Shown: in pieces, positions 6,682 to 13,669 of the stretch
How the letters are laid out: every line of letters begins with the position of its first letter
How positions within the stretch are numbered: the stretch's first letter is position 1
Notes under the pieces: model-generated
Seen by the model: only the letters and a program-made list of their open reading frames with translations
The model's database searches: none
What the model was told of the DNA's origin: nothing
Translations under genes and position numbers: made by a program
Origin: an uncultured Prevotella sp.
GTDB taxonomy: Bacteria > Bacteroidota > Bacteroidia > Bacteroidales > Bacteroidaceae
DNA: 13,669 nt
Reading direction: 5' to 3'
Assembly: GCA_934219025.1 (NCBI GenBank)
Contig: CAKQDG010000060.1
Location: 1-13,669, forward strand

Positions 6682-8484
6682 ATGAAACACAAGCTGAGAA
6701 GTGCTGTATGTACAGAAGGAAGACGCATGGCCGGCGCAAGAGCCCTGTGGGTGGCAACGGGAATGAAACACGAACAATTCGGGAAACCTATAATTGCCGT
6801 GGTAAACTCGTTCACGCAGTTCGTGCCGGGACACACGCATCTGCATGAAATCGGACAAATCGTTAGAGACGAGATAGAAAAAATGGGTTGCTATGCAGCC
6901 GAATTCAATACTATTGCCATTGACGACGGAATCGCCATGGGGCATGACGGCATGCTCTATTCTCTGCCATCGAGAGACATTATTGCCGACTCGGTGGAAT
7001 ATATGGTAAATGCCCACAAGGCGGATGCCATGATTTGCATTTCCAACTGCGACAAGGTTACTCCCGGAATGTTGATGGCTGCCATGAGACTTAACATCCC
7101 TACGGTGTTCTGCAGCGGCGGACCGATGGAGGCTGGCAAATGGAGAGGCGAGAATGCCGATTTGATAACGGCAATGGTTAAAGGTGCCGACAAGAGCGTG
7201 AGCGACGAAGACTTGCAGCAGATTGAAAGCTGTGCGTGTCCTGGCTGCGGAAGCTGCTCCGGAATGTTCACGGCAAACTCCATGAACTCGCTGACAGAGG
7301 CTATCGGACTTAGTCTTCCGGGCAACGGAACAATTCTTGCAACACACGAGAACCGTGTACAGCTGTTCAAGGATGCCGCCCGCCAAATCGTAAAAAATGC
7401 CATGAGGTATTATGAAGACGGCGATGACAGCGTGCTGCCGCGCAACGTAGCCACACGCGATGCTTTCCTCAATGCCATGACACTCGATATCGCAATGGGC
7501 GGAAGCACAAACACCGTGCTTCATCTTCTTGCCGTGGCACAAGAGGGTGGGGTGGATTTCACGATGAAAGACATCGATGCGCTTAGCCGTAAAGTGCCTT
7601 GCCTGTGCAAACTATCGCCGAACACCCAGAAATACAGCGTGCAGGAATGTAACCGCGCCGGAGGTATATTCGGCATTATGAACGAGTTGGCCAAGGGTGG
7701 ACTGATTCATAAGGATGTGGTTCGCGTGGACGGAAAAACCATAGGTGAGCAACTTTTAAAATATGATATCACAGGTAATGAAATTGACGCGGATGCAGAG
7801 CGTATATACAAGAGTGCTCCAGGCGGAAAATTCTCCACACGGATGGGTTCGCAAAACTCTCAATGGGAAACGCTCGACAAAGATCGCAGCAATGGTTGCA
7901 TACGCGATCTTGAACATGCTTACACCAAGGATGGCGGACTGGCCGTATTGTTTGGCAATATTGCCCAGGATGGATGCGTGGTGAAAACGGCAGGCGTGGA
8001 CGAAAATCTGTGGCATTTCAAGGGACCGGCAAAGGTGTTCGACTCTCAGGAAGACGCTTGCGAAGGTATTCTCGGAGGAAAGGTGGAAAAGGGCGACTGT
8101 GTGGTTATTACACACGAAGGACCTAAAGGCGGACCGGGCATGCAGGAGATGCTTTACCCAACATCTTATATCAAAAGCATGCATATGGGCAAAGAGTGTG
8201 CGCTGATAACCGACGGTAGGTTCAGCGGAGGAACTTCTGGACTTAGTATCGGACACATCTCTCCTGAAGCTGCTGCCGGAGGAAACATAGGAAAAATTCT
8301 TGATGGCGACATTATAGAAATTGATATTCCAAACAGAAAGATAAACGTTATGCTGAGTGATGAGGAACTTGACAAAAGAAGCCAACGTCCTATGACAAGG
8401 CAACGCTCTGTGAGCAAGGCTCTTAGGGCATATGCTCAAAGTGTAAGTTCTGCCGACAAGGGCGGCGTGAGGATAATAGACTGA
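6682..8484 (+). CDS. ilvD: Dihydroxy-acid dehydratase
   Basis: A 600-residue IlvD that dehydrates 2,3-dihydroxy-isovalerate and 2,3-dihydroxy-3-methylvalerate to the 2-oxo acids that precede Val/Leu and Ile. The iron-sulphur and Mg-binding blocks are present: [12 protein letters not shown] (40-51), [11 protein letters not shown] (81-91), [10 protein letters not shown] (121-130, Cys123) and [17 protein letters not shown] (186-202, Cys192). Downstream blocks include SGGTSG and [11 protein letters not shown] near the C-terminus. The length and [10 protein letters not shown] block fit the long, E. coli-like type, which carries an oxygen-sensitive [4Fe-4S] cluster, suiting an anaerobe. The cluster type is inferred. 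The ATG at 6682 fits the family N-terminus. It is the first gene of the ilv operon; ilvB starts 82 bp after its stop. Confidence 0.96.
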   Translation: MKHKLRSAVCTEGRRMAGARALWVATGMKHEQFGKPIIAVVNSFTQFVPGHTHLHEIGQIVRDEIEKMGCYAAEFNTIAIDDGIAMGHDGMLYSLPSRDIIADSVEYMVNAHKADAMICISNCDKVTPGMLMAAMRLNIPTVFCSGGPMEAGKWRGENADLITAMVKGADKSVSDEDLQQIESCACPGCGSCSGMFTANSMNSLTEAIGLSLPGNGTILATHENRVQLFKDAARQIVKNAMRYYEDGDDSVLPRNVATRDAFLNAMTLDIAMGGSTNTVLHLLAVAQEGGVDFTMKDIDALSRKVPCLCKLSPNTQKYSVQECNRAGGIFGIMNELAKGGLIHKDVVRVDGKTIGEQLLKYDITGNEIDADAERIYKSAPGGKFSTRMGSQNSQWETLDKDRSNGCIRDLEHAYTKDGGLAVLFGNIAQDGCVVKTAGVDENLWHFKGPAKVFDSQEDACEGILGGKVEKGDCVVITHEGPKGGPGMQEMLYPTSYIKSMHMGKECALITDGRFSGGTSGLSIGHISPEAAAGGNIGKILDGDIIEIDIPNRKINVMLSDEELDKRSQRPMTRQRSVSKALRAYAQSVSSADKGGVRIID

Positions 8485-8566
8485 CGGGATTCTTTTCCAT
8501 GTCAAAATATTGTTTCAATCACTTCAGATAAAGCATAATCCTTTCACAAACAAAAATAAAAACAGG

Positions 8567-10282
8567 ATGACAGAAGAAAAAATAATTGGAGCAGAGATAC
8601 TTATGCGTTCGCTTGTAGCCGAGGGGGTGGATACCATCTTCGGTTATCCGGGCGGAGCTATAATGCCTGTGTTCGACAGATTATATGATTATACTCGAGG
8701 TGAGAAAAAGGCATTCAACCATATTCTCGTGCGCCATGAACAGGCTGCTGTGCATGCTGCCGAGGGTTATTCGCGAGTGAGCGGAAAGGTTGGCGTATGC
8801 CTTGTTACAAGTGGTCCGGGGGCTACAAACACACTGACTGGCGTTGCCGATGCCATGATGGACTCCACTCCGTTGGTGGTTATCGCCGGACAGGTGGGCG
8901 TTGGGGCTTTGGGCACAGATGCCTTTCAGGAGGTAGACCTCGTGGGATTGGCTCAGCCGATAAGTAAATGGAGCTATCAGATACGGCGTGCTGAAGACAT
9001 AGCATGGGCCGTCAGCCGCGCATTTTATATTGCCAAGTCGGGAAGACCGGGCCCTGTTGTCCTTGATTTTCCCAAAAACGCACAGGTGGCTTCTACGAAT
9101 TATATACCACAGCACATAAATTTTGTGCGTAGCTACAATCCCTATCCCAAACTTGATGCAGAGAAGGTGAAAGAGGCTGCACAAATCATCAACGAGGGCA
9201 AGAAGCCTTTGGCTCTTGTAGGGCACGGTGTTGAAATTGCCGGAGCACAGGACGAACTTGTGGATTTTCTTGAAAAGGCTGACATCCCGGCTGCAAGAAC
9301 ATTGTTGGGGTTGTCTGCATTGCCGTCAAATCACCCTCTTAATATGGGTATGCTTGGAATGCACGGTAACTATGCACCGAATATCAAGGAGCAGGAGTGC
9401 GACGTGCTCATTGCCATCGGTATGAGATTCAGCGACCGTGTTACATGCAATATCAATACGTATGCAAAACAGGCAAAGGTGATACATCTTGACATTGACG
9501 AGTCGGAGATTGACAAAAACGTGAAAACCTCCGTTGCCGTAGTGGCAGACTGCAAGGAGTCGCTTCCTGCCATAACGAAACTCCTGAAAAAGAGTTGTCA
9601 TCGCGAATGGCGCGACAGCTTTATTCCGCTGTATAAGGAGGAACTCGAAAAGGTGATAGAGCCTGCCATTCACCCGAAAGAAGGTATGCTCCTTATGGGC
9701 GAGGTGGTAAATGCTGTTGCCGAAGCTACCAATGGAGATGCAATCCTTGTAAATGATGTGGGGCAGAACCAGATGTTCTCGGCAAGATATTTCAAATATA
9801 ACCATAAGTTGTCTATAGCCACGAGTGGCGGACTCGGCACTATGGGATTTGGACTTCCTGCTGCCGTCGGTGCAACATTCGGTTCGCCAAAGCGCACGGT
9901 TTGCCTCTTTACCGGTGATGGCGGATTCCAGATGAACATTCAGGAACTTGGCACAATTATGGAGCAGCATGCCCCTGTTAAGGTAATCTTGATGAACAAC
10001 AATTATCTGGGCAACGTAAGGCAATGGCAGGACATGTTCTTCGGCGGACGAAAGTCGTTCACGAAGATGATGAACCCTCAATACAAGGGTATAAGCGAGG
10101 CATATCACATACCGTATTCTCTTGCTCTTACGCGAGAAGCTCTGAAAGGCGAGATAGAGAAAATGCTGAATACTGACGGCCCATACATCCTTGAGTGTGC
10201 GGTTAAAGAAGAAGACAATGTCTTGCCGATGACACCTCCCGGCAAATCGGTAGACGAAATGTTGCTTGAGATAAACATTTGA
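8567..10282 (+). CDS. ilvB: Acetolactate (acetohydroxyacid) synthase, large catalytic subunit
   Basis: A 571-residue thiamin-diphosphate enzyme that condenses two pyruvates to acetolactate, or pyruvate with 2-oxobutyrate to acetohydroxybutyrate. An in-frame TTG at 8510 would add 19 residues. The ATG at 8567 is preferred because MTEEKIIGAEIL fits the family start and the added residues look like leader. The three domains are in order: a Pyr domain with the catalytic Glu58 in RHEQAAVHAAEG; a central FAD/Rossmann-like domain around 190-340; and the PP domain with GGLGTMGFGLPAAVGA (421-436), TGDGGFQMN (449-457) and MNNNYLGNVRQWQ (476-488), the GDG-NN diphosphate/Mg site. Trp487 is the position known from herbicide-resistant plant enzymes. 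The presence of the FAD-linked features and a small subunit next door points to the biosynthetic enzyme rather than the catabolic one. ilvN starts 4 bp after its stop. Confidence 0.95.
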   Translation: MTEEKIIGAEILMRSLVAEGVDTIFGYPGGAIMPVFDRLYDYTRGEKKAFNHILVRHEQAAVHAAEGYSRVSGKVGVCLVTSGPGATNTLTGVADAMMDSTPLVVIAGQVGVGALGTDAFQEVDLVGLAQPISKWSYQIRRAEDIAWAVSRAFYIAKSGRPGPVVLDFPKNAQVASTNYIPQHINFVRSYNPYPKLDAEKVKEAAQIINEGKKPLALVGHGVEIAGAQDELVDFLEKADIPAARTLLGLSALPSNHPLNMGMLGMHGNYAPNIKEQECDVLIAIGMRFSDRVTCNINTYAKQAKVIHLDIDESEIDKNVKTSVAVVADCKESLPAITKLLKKSCHREWRDSFIPLYKEELEKVIEPAIHPKEGMLLMGEVVNAVAEATNGDAILVNDVGQNQMFSARYFKYNHKLSIATSGGLGTMGFGLPAAVGATFGSPKRTVCLFTGDGGFQMNIQELGTIMEQHAPVKVILMNNNYLGNVRQWQDMFFGGRKSFTKMMNPQYKGISEAYHIPYSLALTREALKGEIEKMLNTDGPYILECAVKEEDNVLPMTPPGKSVDEMLLEINI

Positions 10283-10286
10283 CATT

Positions 10287-10844
10287 ATGGAAAGTAAAGA
10301 AAAAAAACTATACACCCTGCTCGTTTACTCCGAGAACATTGCAGGTCTGCTAAATCAGATTACCGCTGTATTTACCCGTAGACAGATAAATATCGAGAGC
10401 TTGAATGTTTCGGCGTCAAGTATAAAGGGGGTACACAAATACACGATTACGGTTTGGAGTGACGAAGAGCAGATACTCTTGGTAACCAAACAGATCGAAA
10501 AGAAGATAGATGTAATCAAGGCGGACTTCTATACCGACGACCAGTTGTTTATTCGTGAAGTGGGACTGTTCAAACTCTCAACGCAGATAGTGATGGACAA
10601 TCCGGAAATATCCAGGATCATCCGCCATGCCGATGCGCATATAGTAGAGGTAAACCCAACTTTCTGTGCTGCAATGCAGAATGGACGCACGGAGGAGATA
10701 ACGGGGCTTTACAAAGAACTGCAGAAATATAACTGCGTATTGCAGTACACCCGAAGCGGACGTATCGCAATTACGCGAAATCCTGTGGAGGAAGTTACAG
10801 ATTTTCTTGATTTGCAGGAGCAGAGAAAAAACGACAATCAATAA
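10287..10844 (+). CDS. ilvN: Acetolactate synthase, small regulatory subunit
   Basis: A 185-residue regulatory subunit that activates the catalytic subunit and carries feedback inhibition, usually by valine. The N-terminal ACT domain (about 8-80) shows the pattern ENIAGLLNQITAVFTRRQINI (16-36), the loop where valine binds at the dimer interface. Residues 85-170 form the C-terminal ferredoxin-like domain that contacts the large subunit, with a conserved GRI (158-160) in a strand near its end. The length is in the longer bacterial range (E. coli IlvH is about 163 residues, IlvN about 96). It lies 4 bp after ilvB, which suggests tightly coupled translation of the two subunits. Whether it is feedback-sensitive cannot be read from the sequence with certainty. 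Confidence 0.93.
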   Translation: MESKEKKLYTLLVYSENIAGLLNQITAVFTRRQINIESLNVSASSIKGVHKYTITVWSDEEQILLVTKQIEKKIDVIKADFYTDDQLFIREVGLFKLSTQIVMDNPEISRIIRHADAHIVEVNPTFCAAMQNGRTEEITGLYKELQKYNCVLQYTRSGRIAITRNPVEEVTDFLDLQEQRKNDNQ

Positions 10845-10851
10845 AACCGAG

Positions 10852-11622
10852 ATGAAAGAATTAGACAAAGTTGGAAGATATGGTTTCCTTGCAGAGCCGT
10901 TCCATTGTGATTATTCAAAAAAACTGTTTATGGGACATCTGGGCAACCATCTGCTCAATGCTGCGGATTTCCATTCCAACGACCGCGACTTTGGTATGAA
11001 TTACCTGAATCCAATCCACAAGACCTGGGTGCTTTCAAGACTCGCCATAGAAATTGACGATATGCCTGTTGCATACGAAAAGTTTGATGTGGAAACATGG
11101 GTGGAGAGCGCGATGAGGTATTTCACAAACAGAAATTTCCGCATCAGCAGTCCTGATGACAAAAAAGTCTATGGCTACGGCAGAAGCATTTGGGCAATGA
11201 TTGACACCGAAACGCGACAGCCGCAGAATATTATGGAGATTCGCGACGGGGAGATTGAACGATATATCGAGAAAGAAAAGGAATGTCCTATCGGTCCGCT
11301 GTCGAGAGTGAAAATGACCAAGGATGCAGAACTCGTGCGCACGATAGACACACATTATAGCGACGTGGATGTCAATGGACATATAAACAGCGTGAAGTAT
11401 ATGGACCATGTGCTGGATCTGTTTAGTATCGACTGGTATAAAACTCATCGTATAAAGCGCTTTGACATTGCTTATGTGGCAGAAAGCCATTATGGGGACA
11501 AACTTAGTTTCTATCGTGAGCCGGTGGACGACAACACGTTTCATGTTAGGATTACAAAGTCAAATCCCGAAGCAAATGATGTGGAAGTTGTCAGAAGTAT
11601 GATTAAATTTGTAAAAGATTGA
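10852..11622 (+). CDS. Acyl-ACP thioesterase (FatA/FatB family)
   Basis: A 256-residue cytosolic double-hotdog thioesterase of the acyl-ACP hydrolase family; it releases free fatty acids from acyl-ACP. The start at ATG 10852 (MKELDKVGRYGF) is preferred over an in-frame TTG at 10807 that lies inside ilvN. The N-terminal hotdog (about 1-135) has the LNPIHKTWVLSRL block. The C-terminal hotdog has the catalytic DVDVNGHINSVKYMDHVLD block (171-189), with Asp173, Asn175 and His177, followed by Glu211 in AYVAES, the acid residue of the plant-type Asp-Asn-His-Glu set. It starts 7 bp after the ilvN stop, so it belongs to the ilv operon. That is odd for a lipid enzyme. It may act on branched acyl-ACPs primed from the BCAA 2-oxo acids, or tune free-fatty-acid release to that supply. 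Family is sure; substrate is unknown. Confidence 0.9.
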   Translation: MKELDKVGRYGFLAEPFHCDYSKKLFMGHLGNHLLNAADFHSNDRDFGMNYLNPIHKTWVLSRLAIEIDDMPVAYEKFDVETWVESAMRYFTNRNFRISSPDDKKVYGYGRSIWAMIDTETRQPQNIMEIRDGEIERYIEKEKECPIGPLSRVKMTKDAELVRTIDTHYSDVDVNGHINSVKYMDHVLDLFSIDWYKTHRIKRFDIAYVAESHYGDKLSFYREPVDDNTFHVRITKSNPEANDVEVVRSMIKFVKD

Positions 11623-11629
11623 AAGAAAA

Positions 11630-11661
11630 TTTGGTGATTAGGTATTAAATGTATATCTTTG
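11630..11661 (+). promoter_or_regulatory. Strong Bacteroidota-type promoter of ilvC
   Basis: TTTG (11630-11633), a 20-bp spacer and TATCTTTG (11654-11661) match the consensus TTTG-N19-21-TAnnTTTG fully. Transcription should start near 11668, giving ilvC its own transcript with a leader of about 74 nt. No terminator is seen between the thioesterase stop (11622) and here, so read-through from the upstream operon is also possible. Confidence 0.8.
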
Positions 11662-11702
11662 CAATCACTTTTGATAACAAATATAAATTAAGACAAACAT
11701 AA

Positions 11703-11729
11703 ATGCCGTTGATTAGGCATAGAAACTAA
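11703..11729 (+). other. Micro-ORF within a hairpin in the ilvC leader
   Basis: An 8-codon frame (MPLIRHRN, with one Leu and one Ile codon) ends 12 bp before ilvC. Its start lies in a small inverted repeat, ATGCC (11703-11707) with GGCAT (11716-11720), so the hairpin would hide the start codon. It may be a leader peptide or chance; no codon run of Val, Leu or Ile is present. Confidence 0.25.
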
Positions 11730-11741
11730 AACATTTGAATT

Positions 11742-12785
11742 ATGGCAGAAATGAATTTCGGTGGCGTTATCGAGACAGTAGTCACCAGTAAGGAATTTTC
11801 TTTGGAGAAAGCACGTGAAGTATTGAAAAACGAAACAATAGCTGTGCTTGGCTATGGTATTCAAGGTCCTGGTCAGGCATGCAATTTGCGAGATAATGGC
11901 TTTAATGTTATTGTTGGTCAGCGTGAAGGAAAGACATACGACAAGGCAGTTGCCGACGGATGGGTGCCGGGCAAGACTTTGTTCTCTATCGAGGAGGCTG
12001 CCGAGAAGGGCACAATCATCTGTATGTTGCTTTCTGATGCCGGTCAGATACAGGTATGGCCTAAGATTAAGAAATATCTTACAAAGGGCAAGACATTGTA
12101 CTACTCACATGGTTTTGCCATTAACTGGAACGACCGCACAGGTGTTGTTCCACCAGAGGATGTAGACGTCATTATGGTTGCTCCTAAGGGATCGGGCACT
12201 TCTCTGCGCACTATGTTCTGCGAGGGTAGAGGTTTGAACTGTTCGTATGCTGTATACCAGGACGCTTCGGGCAGTGCTGAAGACAAGACTATTGCCTTTG
12301 GTATTGGTATTGGAGCTGGATATCTGTTCAAAACCACATTCCAGCGTGAGGCAACATCCGATCTTACAGGAGAGCGCGGTTCGCTGATGGGAGCAATCGA
12401 GGGATTGTTTGAGGCACAGTATGAAGTGCTTCGCGAGCACGGACACTCACCATCAGAGGCATTCAACGAAACCATCGAGGAACTGACACAGAGTCTTATG
12501 CCGCTCTTCGGCGAAAAGGGAATGGACTGGATGTATGCCAACTGTTCCACAACGGCACAGCGCGGTGCGCTCGATTGGGCTCCACGCTTCCGTGAGGCAA
12601 TCAAGCCGGTTATGGAATGGCTGTATCTCTCTGTGAAAACTGGCAATGAGGCTCAGATTTCTATCGACAGCAACTCTAAGCCAGACTATCGCGAAAAACT
12701 GAATGCAGAGCTAAAGGCTATGCGCGAGAGCGAGATGTGGCGTGCAGGTGTTACTGTGCGTCAGCTTCGTCCGGAGAACAATTAA
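11742..12785 (+). CDS. ilvC: Ketol-acid reductoisomerase, resembling the fungal Ilv5 type
   Basis: A 347-residue KARI that isomerises and reduces acetolactate or acetohydroxybutyrate with NADPH and Mg. The Rossmann site is GYGIQG (37-42), with the cofactor loop VGQREGKTYDKA (58-69). The catalytic His is in YSHGF (His123), and VAPKGSG (147-152) follows. The helical domain holds the metal and substrate residues Asp207 and Glu211 (SDLTGERG), Glu243 and Glu247 (NETIEE), and Ser269 (CSTTAQRGALDW). Arg61 and Lys64 in the loop suggest NADPH preference. The single knotted domain makes it a class I (short) enzyme, unlike the about 490-residue E. coli form. Several blocks match yeast Ilv5 as recalled: HSPSEAFNET, STTA-RGALDW, PDYREKL and the LRPEN end. 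ATG 11742 is preferred over ATG 11751 because it is first and fits the length. The gene has its own promoter and terminator. Confidence 0.96.
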   Translation: MAEMNFGGVIETVVTSKEFSLEKAREVLKNETIAVLGYGIQGPGQACNLRDNGFNVIVGQREGKTYDKAVADGWVPGKTLFSIEEAAEKGTIICMLLSDAGQIQVWPKIKKYLTKGKTLYYSHGFAINWNDRTGVVPPEDVDVIMVAPKGSGTSLRTMFCEGRGLNCSYAVYQDASGSAEDKTIAFGIGIGAGYLFKTTFQREATSDLTGERGSLMGAIEGLFEAQYEVLREHGHSPSEAFNETIEELTQSLMPLFGEKGMDWMYANCSTTAQRGALDWAPRFREAIKPVMEWLYLSVKTGNEAQISIDSNSKPDYREKLNAELKAMRESEMWRAGVTVRQLRPENN

Positions 12786-12814
12786 TGTATTTTCATTGAT
12801 TAAACTTTTATATC

Positions 12815-12850
12815 GTCTTCAAGTGCCTTGGCGCTTGAAGACTTTTTTTT
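12815..12850 (+). terminator. Strong intrinsic terminator after ilvC
   Basis: GTCTTCAAG (12815-12823) and CTTGAAGAC (12834-12842) form a perfect stem that extends inward through a T-G wobble and GC pairs to a tight loop. Eight T residues follow (12843-12850). It lies 30 bp after the ilvC stop and closes the ilv region. Confidence 0.95.
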
Positions 12851-12897
12851 CAAAAGTAAATCCTTTGGTTGAATGAATTAGATAGCTAAGTGTAGCT

Positions 12898-13665
12898 ATG
12901 GCAGGAGGAAGTTTCTGGACAGGAGCCGCAGGAATGGCAAACGGCGTTTCTTCAACGGGGTTCCTGTCAGGAGCGGCAGCCGGTGCAGCATCAGGATTTG
13001 CAGGAGGCTTTGTATCAGGATTCGGTAACTCGCTGACAGACGGCGGCAGCTTTGGAAAAAGTATTCTAACAGGATTGGACTATGGATTGGAAAGCGGACT
13101 TGCAGGTGGAATTCTCGGTGGTGTTACAGGTGGCATTGACGCATTAGACAAAGGTACTGATTTTTGGGATGGAACGACCCATGCAGATATTGACGGGGCC
13201 TATGCTTGTATAAGCAATAATGGAATGTTTGATAAGATGCCCCACAGCATTGTTGGCAAATATGTAGGAGATTTTGAAGGACAGCATGTTTTTGAAAGCA
13301 AGTTGTTAGGGTTATGCGCTGACGGGAAAAGTTATAGTGGATTTACTCTTCCGGATAAAGGTATATTTGTTGGAAAAAAGGTGTTTACAGGAAACTCTAT
13401 AAATGGACATGTTATGCTGCAACATGAGTTTGGACATGTACTTCAATATAGAATTGTAGGAACAAAAAAATATTATATGGTCATTGCCAAAGAAAGTATT
13501 ATGAATTGTGGAAATATTTGGCCATATAACAAAATTCCACATGACTTATATTGGACGGAGACATGGGCAAATTATCTTTCAAAGCAATACTTTACCCCAG
13601 TTCGGGATAATGCCGCAAGTCAAAAAGTTGCCATAACTATTTCGAAAAAAGTTATAGATACTTAG
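12898..13665 (+). CDS. Orphan polymorphic-toxin-like tip: Gly/Ala-rich segment plus putative zinc metallopeptidase domain
   Basis: A 255-residue protein of two parts. Residues 1-83 are very rich in Gly, Ala and Ser with many GxxxG spacings (for example GAAAGAASGFAGGFVSGFG, 25-43). This looks like the stretch before the variable toxin in Rhs-type and related polymorphic toxins. Residues 95-255 contain HEFGH (176-180), an HExxH zinc-protease signature with Glu177 as catalytic base, and WTETWANYLSKQYF (219-232), where Glu221 is a plausible third zinc ligand. No Sec signal peptide, Rhs repeats or core cap is present. An in-frame stop (TAG at 12883) shortly before the ATG rules out a longer open frame, so it is an orphan or displaced C-terminal tip. 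No good promoter is seen. Base use turns AT-rich after about 13,190, unlike the upstream metabolic genes, which suggests acquired DNA. An immunity gene could follow beyond the edge. The gene is real with good likelihood; the toxin role is inferred. Confidence 0.7.
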   Translation: MAGGSFWTGAAGMANGVSSTGFLSGAAAGAASGFAGGFVSGFGNSLTDGGSFGKSILTGLDYGLESGLAGGILGGVTGGIDALDKGTDFWDGTTHADIDGAYACISNNGMFDKMPHSIVGKYVGDFEGQHVFESKLLGLCADGKSYSGFTLPDKGIFVGKKVFTGNSINGHVMLQHEFGHVLQYRIVGTKKYYMVIAKESIMNCGNIWPYNKIPHDLYWTETWANYLSKQYFTPVRDNAASQKVAITISKKVIDT

Positions 13666-13669
13666 CAGC

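Noticed and set aside
8510..8566. Longer IlvB N-terminus starting at TTG 8510
   Set aside because: The extra 19 residues do not look like the family N-terminus and the sequence reads as an AT-rich leader; ATG 8567 gives the normal start.
10807..10851. Longer thioesterase N-terminus starting at TTG 10807
   Set aside because: It would lie inside the ilvN coding region, and ATG 10852 gives a family-typical start 7 bp after the ilvN stop.
12864..12894. TTTG-N19-TAAGTGTA as a promoter for the toxin-like gene
   Set aside because: The -7 part matches poorly (4 of 6 positions) and transcription would begin at or after the start codon.
1..13669. CRISPR arrays, tRNA or rRNA genes, insertion sequences
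   Set aside because: No regularly spaced repeats, no tRNA-like cloverleaf and no transposase-like frame were seen on either strand by reading; a covariance scan was not possible.

Overview
The window looks like a chromosomal segment of a Bacteroidota bacterium, most likely a Prevotella-type member of the Bacteroidales. The main evidence is the promoters: several gene starts are preceded by the Bacteroidota -7 element TAnnTTTG, with the -33 TTTG about 20 bp upstream in the clearest cases. No clear Shine-Dalgarno sequences precede most starts. The protein families and gene order (recJ-recQ pair; ilvD-ilvB-ilvN-acyl-ACP thioesterase-ilvC) fit the same phylum. The genus is an inference.

Region 1 (1-2363) is a thiamin locus. 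At the left edge a TPP riboswitch on the minus strand, with its own promoter, leads into a gene outside the window. Facing the other way is a two-gene plus-strand unit. Its first gene is a ThiD-ThiE fusion (HMP/HMP-P kinase plus thiamin phosphate synthase). Its second gene overlaps the first by 4 bp and encodes a ThiE/TenI-like protein that looks more like the thiazole tautomerase TenI than a second synthase. No riboswitch is visible ahead of the plus-strand unit.

Region 2 (2364-2742) is a 379-bp gene-free stretch rich in inverted repeats, including a perfect 16-bp one. It looks like a structured or dispersed repeat element and/or the thi terminator, followed by a weak promoter.

Region 3 (2743-6405) holds recJ and recQ, 37 bp apart, a plausible 5'-exonuclease/helicase resection pair. 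The RecQ has an unusual layout: its zinc-binding cysteines lie about 220 residues after the helicase core, and it has no HRDC domain. A weak hairpin terminator follows.

Region 4 (6406-12850) is a branched-chain amino acid locus: ilvD, ilvB, ilvN, an acyl-ACP thioesterase, then ilvC. IlvBN make acetolactate or acetohydroxybutyrate, IlvC isomerises and reduces it, and IlvD dehydrates the product to the 2-oxo acids that lead to Val, Leu and Ile. Those 2-oxo acids are also the primers for iso/anteiso fatty acids, which makes the embedded thioesterase interesting. ilvD and ilvC each have a good promoter and a leader carrying tiny ORFs and hairpins. IlvC resembles the yeast Ilv5 type. A strong intrinsic terminator closes the region.

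Region 5 (12851-13669) holds one ORF whose Gly/Ala-rich N-terminus and C-terminal HEFGH zincin motif suggest an orphan polymorphic-toxin (Rhs-type) tip without its core. Its possible immunity gene would lie beyond the right edge. This is the most accessory-looking part of the window; the rest is mainly core metabolism and repair.
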